The translations under genes and the position numbers were made by a program. Below, piece after piece: positions 59,763 to 64,000 of a DNA stretch of 64,000 bases (its first letter is position 1; each line of letters starts with the position of its first letter). The DNA comes from Gilliamella bombicola (GTDB lineage Bacteria; Pseudomonadota; Gammaproteobacteria; Enterobacterales; Orbaceae), in NCBI RefSeq assembly GCF_900094945.1, contig NZ_FMAQ01000001.1:1-64000 (forward strand). Direction: 5' to 3'. The notes under the pieces are model-generated. The model ran no database searches and was not told the origin of the DNA. It saw only the letters and a list, made by a program, of their open reading frames with translations.

Positions 59763-60071
59763 TTATAAAAGCGAAAAATGAATAACGAAAAAATATTTTT
59801 CATTTGGATAAATATCAGAAATCACCTTTTTCAACTCACTTAATGTCATATTCTCTTGTTTTGCATGTTCTTCCGTTAATTGTTCAAGAGTAACTGGTGT
59901 AACACTGATTATTTTTATAGTACAAAAATACTCATCAGTTTCAAAAGTGCCAACACGAAGCTTATCGCCAGCTTTAAAATGTGACTCTTTATTATCGCGA
60001 ATAGTAATAACTTTTAAACCAGCTAAAATATCAGACTTAAAACGTTGATAAAAAGTAATATCATTTTGCAT
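59763..60071 (-). CDS. yqfB: N4-acetylcytidine amidohydrolase YqfB (ASCH domain)
   Basis: A small ASCH-domain hydrolase that deacetylates N4-acetylcytidine. The ATG at 60071 has AGGAT upstream and gives 102 residues, aligned from [11 protein letters not shown] with E. coli YqfB (103 aa). Conserved stretches are [26 protein letters not shown] and [21 protein letters not shown] perfect 16-bp inverted repeat lies directly before its ribosome site. Confidence 0.92.
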   Translation of the reverse strand: MQNDITFYQRFKSDILAGLKVITIRDNKESHFKAGDKLRVGTFETDEYFCTIKIISVTPVTLEQLTEEHAKQENMTLSELKKVISDIYPNEKYFFVIHFSLL

Positions 60072-60086
60072 AGTAATTATCCTGCA

Positions 60087-60124
60087 TAAGTAATCAGCCA
60101 ATTTACTTATTGGCTGATTACTTA
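60087..60124. repeat. Perfect 16-bp inverted repeat between yqfB and the nucleotidase gene
   Basis: TAAGTAATCAGCCAAT and ATTGGCTGATTACTTA are exact reverse complements separated by TTACTT. It lies 27 bp past the nucleotidase stop codon and just 5' of the yqfB ribosome site (both minus strand). There is no T-run, so a simple terminator is doubtful. Confidence 0.75.
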
Positions 60125-60151
60125 TAATTATAAATTAACGAATAATGAGTA

Positions 60152-61819
60152 CTAAGGTTCAATGCCTATGACTTTCCAATTATGATTAGACTCATCGGTA
60201 ATTTTTCCTTTTTTCACTTCGATTATATATTTTATTGTCATATTACGTATAGTACCGTCTTCATCACCGAAAGCAGTACGAGAGTTCCAAATTGGTTCAA
60301 CTCTGCGTCCTTCTAATGGTCCTCCTTTTTTAACCAGCATTTCATAGCGGTAAGCATTCATACCAAGTTTAATTTTCATATCATCAGTAACAGGTTTACC
60401 ATTAAGTAAAGTTAAGTCTTTAATTCTTTGCCCAACAGGTTGTCTTAGATTAATGATATACTTTACACCACCAAACATATCATAAGTCATATATTTTGAT
60501 GCGCCGCGAATAGGATCATATTGGTAATTATTATCCATCGGTTTTACTTGAGCAAAATAAGCCGCAGACCATTCCATATAATCCTTTAGATCTCTACCGG
60601 TAACTTCAAAAATACTCGTTTCGCCTGCTGTGTATTGATAATTATTGGCAATATCTTTACGTGCTATTTTCCCCTTATTGAGTATAGCTTTTTTATTATC
60701 AACTAATACCGATGTCACATCAGCACCGCTATAATAAAGTTGCACTGAGTTCAATAAATTAGTTAATCCTGACTCTTCTAAATAAACAGCGGGAATACCA
60801 TGAATCAATTGTTGTGGAACTAAATCACTATCGGTTTCACCAATAACTTGATTAGAAATTTCTCTTAGCTGTTGATGATACGGCGCATATATTTCTTCAA
60901 TTACTGGATCGGCAGGATAAGTTTTAACCGGCAAAGTTTCTGATTTCTTGTGCTCTAGCGTTTTTCTATCAGCTTGAATATCAAAAGTTAGATCCACAAC
61001 TGACACCACTGTGCCATAACGATGAGGTTCAGTAATTACAACATTATTAATTACTTCTTCACTAATATTTTGGTGATTATGCCCGGCAATAATTACATCG
61101 ATATCCGGTACTTGTTTTGCTATATCGGCAACACCAGTACCGGGTTTATTATTTTCATTATCTAATCCCATATGAGCAATTAGAACAATTGCATCAACAG
61201 ATTGTTGTTTTAGCTGATCAACTTGCTTTTTAATTTCTGGAATAGGCATTGTAAATTCCATCTGATCAACATAACCTGTTTTATTTTCATATTCAGGTAC
61301 AAATGGCGTAGTAGCACCTATAAACCCAATTTTAATTCCCTCTTTTTCAATAATCGTTGACGCCGGAAGGTAAGGCTTTCCTGAATTTTTGTAAAAAATA
61401 TTGGCGGCTAGCGTTTTACCATTGAACTGCGAAATAATTTTATCAACAATTGGCATCCCAAAATTAAATTCATGATTACCTAAGACCATAATGTCATAGT
61501 TCATTGCATTTAGAGCAGCCATGGCAGGGTGTTGTTTAACATTGTAAAAACGTTCGATTTGATTATCTTGAATAATATCCCCCGCATCAACCAAGATAAC
61601 ATTAGCATGAGCATTGCGATACTCTTTAATAAACGATGAAATTTGTGCATAAGAGCCCGAAGTATCAGTTTTATCTGTACCATAATTCCAAGGTACCATT
61701 CTACCGTGAACATCGGATGTAGCTAAAATGGATACATTAACTTCTTTAGCCAGAGCTTGAAATGAACAACTTAACACTAAAATGTTACATAACGACAATA
61801 ATTTTTTAGTAATGGGCAT
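60152..61819 (-). CDS. Periplasmic 5'-nucleotidase / 2',3'-cyclic phosphodiesterase family protein
   Basis: A 555-residue secreted metallophosphatase. Signal peptide: MPITKKLLSLCNILVLSCSFQALA. The metallophosphoesterase domain (about 25-270) has the dinuclear metal motifs ILATSDVHGRM, VDAGDIIQDN, LGNHEFNFG and VIIAGHNHQNI; the C-terminal 5'-nucleotidase domain (about 330-510) has YSGADVTSV and NNYQYTAGETSIFEVTG. It resembles CpdB/UshA/YfkN-type enzymes that scavenge phosphate and nucleosides; the exact substrate cannot be read. A perfect CRP site lies about 60 bp upstream. Confidence 0.88.
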   Translation of the reverse strand: MPITKKLLSLCNILVLSCSFQALAKEVNVSILATSDVHGRMVPWNYGTDKTDTSGSYAQISSFIKEYRNAHANVILVDAGDIIQDNQIERFYNVKQHPAMAALNAMNYDIMVLGNHEFNFGMPIVDKIISQFNGKTLAANIFYKNSGKPYLPASTIIEKEGIKIGFIGATTPFVPEYENKTGYVDQMEFTMPIPEIKKQVDQLKQQSVDAIVLIAHMGLDNENNKPGTGVADIAKQVPDIDVIIAGHNHQNISEEVINNVVITEPHRYGTVVSVVDLTFDIQADRKTLEHKKSETLPVKTYPADPVIEEIYAPYHQQLREISNQVIGETDSDLVPQQLIHGIPAVYLEESGLTNLLNSVQLYYSGADVTSVLVDNKKAILNKGKIARKDIANNYQYTAGETSIFEVTGRDLKDYMEWSAAYFAQVKPMDNNYQYDPIRGASKYMTYDMFGGVKYIINLRQPVGQRIKDLTLLNGKPVTDDMKIKLGMNAYRYEMLVKKGGPLEGRRVEPIWNSRTAFGDEDGTIRNMTIKYIIEVKKGKITDESNHNWKVIGIEP

Positions 61820-61877
61820 CTTTACCTCCTATAAAAATGACACGAATTTTTTATTTTAATAAATAAACGGAAGTAAT

Positions 61878-61897
61878 AATGTGATTTTTTTCACATT
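61878..61897 (-). promoter_or_regulatory. CRP-cAMP binding site upstream of the nucleotidase
   Basis: AATGTGATTTTTTTCACATT is a full match to the CRP palindrome TGTGA-N6-TCACA with matching flanks. It lies 59-78 bp before the nucleotidase ATG. It suggests induction under carbon limitation. Confidence 0.8.
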
Positions 61898-61976
61898 TTT
61901 AATCTTAACATTTTAGTTAAGTTACATTATCAAGATAACTGTGAGATATTTACTGTTAAAACAAAGTATCATTTAT

Positions 61977-62009
61977 AAAAATGCCCAACAATATGAATAT
62001 TGTTGGGCA
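61977..62009 (-). terminator. Terminator after cstA
   Basis: TGCCCAACAATAT and ATATTGTTGGGCA form a 13-bp perfect stem around GA; on the minus strand a T-run follows. It lies about 73 bp past the cstA stop codon. Confidence 0.88.
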
Positions 62010-62081
62010 AGTGATAATTTGATTAAAAGCTGATAAAGATAATAAGATGCTGAACTAACTCAGCAGCCTATTACTTAAAAC

Positions 62082-64000
62082 CTAGTGCGACATTGATGTT
62101 TTTACACCGCCCTCAGGAATTGGCACATAAGCGGTTTCTTTATCTGTTCTATGTTTATTATTACGCACTTTTAATGCCGTTTTAATACCAAAGAAGATAA
62201 TACCGTAAACAACCAATAAGAATAAGATACTTAAACCAGCATTGGTATAGTTATTAATAACAATATGGTGCATATTATTGATTTGTTGAGCGGTTAAATC
62301 GCTCCCTTCTGCAATTCGACGATTATATTCATTCGCTAAATAGAAGAAGCCTTCTAATTGCGGATCTTGGCTAAATAACTTCAATGCTAATGCCCAGGTT
62401 GTACAAATTAACAACCATATAGCTGGAATGATAGTTACCCAAACATATTGAGCACGTTTCATTTTAATTAATACCACTGTTGCTAAGACTAACGCAACCG
62501 CCGCTAGCATTTGGTTAGAGATACCAAATAATGGCCATAAGCTCTTAACACCACCTAATGGATCAACAACACCTTGATAGAGTAAATAGCCCCATAAACC
62601 AACGCAACCAAGTGTACCGATAAAGCCGGCAATAAGTGAATCTGTTTTTTTCAAAAATGGAACAAAATTACCCAATAAATCTTGTAGCATAAAGCGACCA
62701 GATCGAGTCCCTGCATCAAGGGCAGTTAAAATAAATAGTGCTTCAAATAAAATACCAAAGTGGTACCAAAAGCCCATATTTGCGCCAGGTAGAATTTGAT
62801 GGAATACATGTGCAATCCCTACGGCTAATGTTGGTGCACCGCCGGCACGATTGAGCACTGATGGTTCACCAATATCTTTCGCGGTTTGGATAATTTGCTC
62901 TGGCGAAATAACAAATCCCCAAGAGCTAACGGTCGCCGCAGCATGTGCTGTCACATCTTGTAATTGAGACATGATCATCGGTGCATCAGCAGTACCAAGC
63001 TTATGCAGATCTGGCATAGCAATACCTAATGCCGCTGGCGGGGTATTCATTGCAAAATAAAGACCTGGTTCAATAATTGATGCAGCAACTAAAGCCATCA
63101 TAGCAACAAATGATTCCATCAGCATTGCACCGTAACCAATAAAACGCGCATCGTTTTCGTTGGCAAGTAATTTAGGTGTAGTACCTGACGAAATTAATGC
63201 GTGGAAACCAGAAACAGCACCACAAGCGATGGTGATAAATAAGAATGGGAATAATGCCCCTTTCCAAACTGGCCCTGTACCATCAACGTATTGTGTAATA
63301 GCAGGCATTTTTAAATCAGGATTTAAAATAACAATACCAATGGCTAAACCTACAATTACACCAATTTTTAGGAAAGTCGCTAAATAATCCCGTGGTGCTA
63401 AAATTAACCATACAGGTAACATTGCAGAAATTAATGCATAACCAACCAATACATAAGTAATCGTTGTTGCTTTAAAGGTTAAAGCTGGACCCCAATATGC
63501 ATCATGTGCAATAACGCCACCAAACCAGATAGATAAAACAAGTAGTACAATACCAATAACTGACACTTCTGCTACTCTACCCGGTCGAATAAATCGCATG
63601 TAGATCCCCATAAATAGGGCAATTGGCACGGTTGAACAAACAGTAAAGACACCCCATGGACTTTCAGCCAAGGCTTTAACTACTATTAGTGCTAATACCG
63701 CTAAGATGATTAACATAATTAAGAAACAACCAAATAACGCAATAGTTCCCGGTATTGGCCCCATTTCTTCTTTAACCATTTCTCCTAAAGATGAACCGTT
63801 ACGGCGAGAGGATAAAAACAGTACCATAAAATCTTGCACTGCACCGGCAAAAACCACACCAGCAAGCAACCAAAGTGTACCCGGTAAATAACCAACTTGT
63901 GCTGCAAGTACTGGACCGACTAAAGGGCCTGCACCAGCAATGGCAGCAAAATGGTGCCCAAAAAGTACATATTTATTTGTTGGGACATAATTTAAACCAT
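62082..64000 (-). CDS. cstA: Carbon-starvation protein A (peptide/pyruvate transporter), 5' end outside the window
   Basis: A multi-spanning inner-membrane CstA-family transporter. The frame is open to the window edge, with about 639 of roughly 700 residues present. The text from TNKYVLFGHHFAAIAGAGPL near the edge through SSRRNGSSLGEMVKEEMGP, LAPRDYLATFLKIGV, ISSGTTPKLLANE and GTRSGRFMLQDLLGN to the C-terminal DKETAYVPIPEGGVK is very close to E. coli CstA rather than its paralogue BtsT. The E. coli protein is induced by CRP-cAMP in starvation; its promoter is not visible here. Confidence 0.95.
   Translation of the reverse strand, partial: GLNYVPTNKYVLFGHHFAAIAGAGPLVGPVLAAQVGYLPGTLWLLAGVVFAGAVQDFMVLFLSSRRNGSSLGEMVKEEMGPIPGTIALFGCFLIMLIILAVLALIVVKALAESPWGVFTVCSTVPIALFMGIYMRFIRPGRVAEVSVIGIVLLVLSIWFGGVIAHDAYWGPALTFKATTITYVLVGYALISAMLPVWLILAPRDYLATFLKIGVIVGLAIGIVILNPDLKMPAITQYVDGTGPVWKGALFPFLFITIACGAVSGFHALISSGTTPKLLANENDARFIGYGAMLMESFVAMMALVAASIIEPGLYFAMNTPPAALGIAMPDLHKLGTADAPMIMSQLQDVTAHAAATVSSWGFVISPEQIIQTAKDIGEPSVLNRAGGAPTLAVGIAHVFHQILPGANMGFWYHFGILFEALFILTALDAGTRSGRFMLQDLLGNFVPFLKKTDSLIAGFIGTLGCVGLWGYLLYQGVVDPLGGVKSLWPLFGISNQMLAAVALVLATVVLIKMKRAQYVWVTIIPAIWLLICTTWALALKLFSQDPQLEGFFYLANEYNRRIAEGSDLTAQQINNMHHIVINNYTNAGLSILFLLVVYGIIFFGIKTALKVRNNKHRTDKETAYVPIPEGGVKTSMSH

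Overview
The window reads as a core-genome segment of an AT-rich gammaproteobacterium. The proteins are closest to enterobacterial and Pasteurellaceae-type families (RsmC, HolD, RimI, YihI, DarP, CyaY, LptM, Usg, QmcA, YqfB, CstA), and the gene order keeps gammaproteobacterial blocks such as lptM-lysA-dapF-DUF484-xerC-yigB-uvrD, rpoZ-spoT-recG, metY-rimP-nusA-infB-rbfA-truB and trpE-trpGD-trpCF-trpB-trpA. The low GC and this mix suggest an Orbales relative (Gilliamella/Orbus-like, insect gut). That placement is inference; there is no rRNA in the window.

Layout. 0.2-2.2 kb: queuosine genes queF-queC-yhhQ (minus strand) behind a well-formed preQ1-I riboswitch. 2.3-9.9 kb: a DUF1090 protein, coaA, yihI, a small ORF, hemN, an unrecognised membrane protein, rsmC, holD-rimI and thiamine pyrophosphokinase. 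9.9-11.3 kb: two adjacent unrecognised exported proteins. 11.4-19.1 kb: cyaY, then the lptM to uvrD cluster (lysine/peptidoglycan precursor, recombination and repair). 19.3-27.8 kb: rpoZ-spoT-recG, pmbA-sulP and divergent darP. 27.8-30.2 kb: ppa, a cold-shock protein with a cspA-like leader, and gapA.

30.2-33.0 kb is the most foreign-looking part. It holds a secreted adhesin-like gene with clearly higher GC, a triple heptanucleotide repeat at its 5' end and long non-coding flanks. Then follow an L-lactate/L-2-hydroxyacid dehydrogenase, a Fur-box-preceded sitABCD-type metal transporter, dnaB, usg-truA, an unrecognised exported protein and an orphan LacI-family regulator. At 43.8-44.65 kb lie two decayed IS3-family copies, one shrunk to a 165-bp element with both ends, exactly where rpsO-pnp would normally follow truB. 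44.7-51 kb is the translation operon with initiator tRNA at its head. 51-58 kb is a complete trp operon with a TrpR-type operator and promoter and a candidate attenuator. 58-64 kb holds qmcA-nfeD, yqfB, a periplasmic nucleotidase with a textbook CRP site, and cstA running off the right edge.

I see no CRISPR array, prophage, conjugative element, secondary-metabolite cluster or defence island, and no multi-gene system that looks wholly new. The best leads are the regulatory RNAs and operators, the adhesin locus, the IS3-derived mini-element, and a short dispersed repeat present three times in different intergenic regions.
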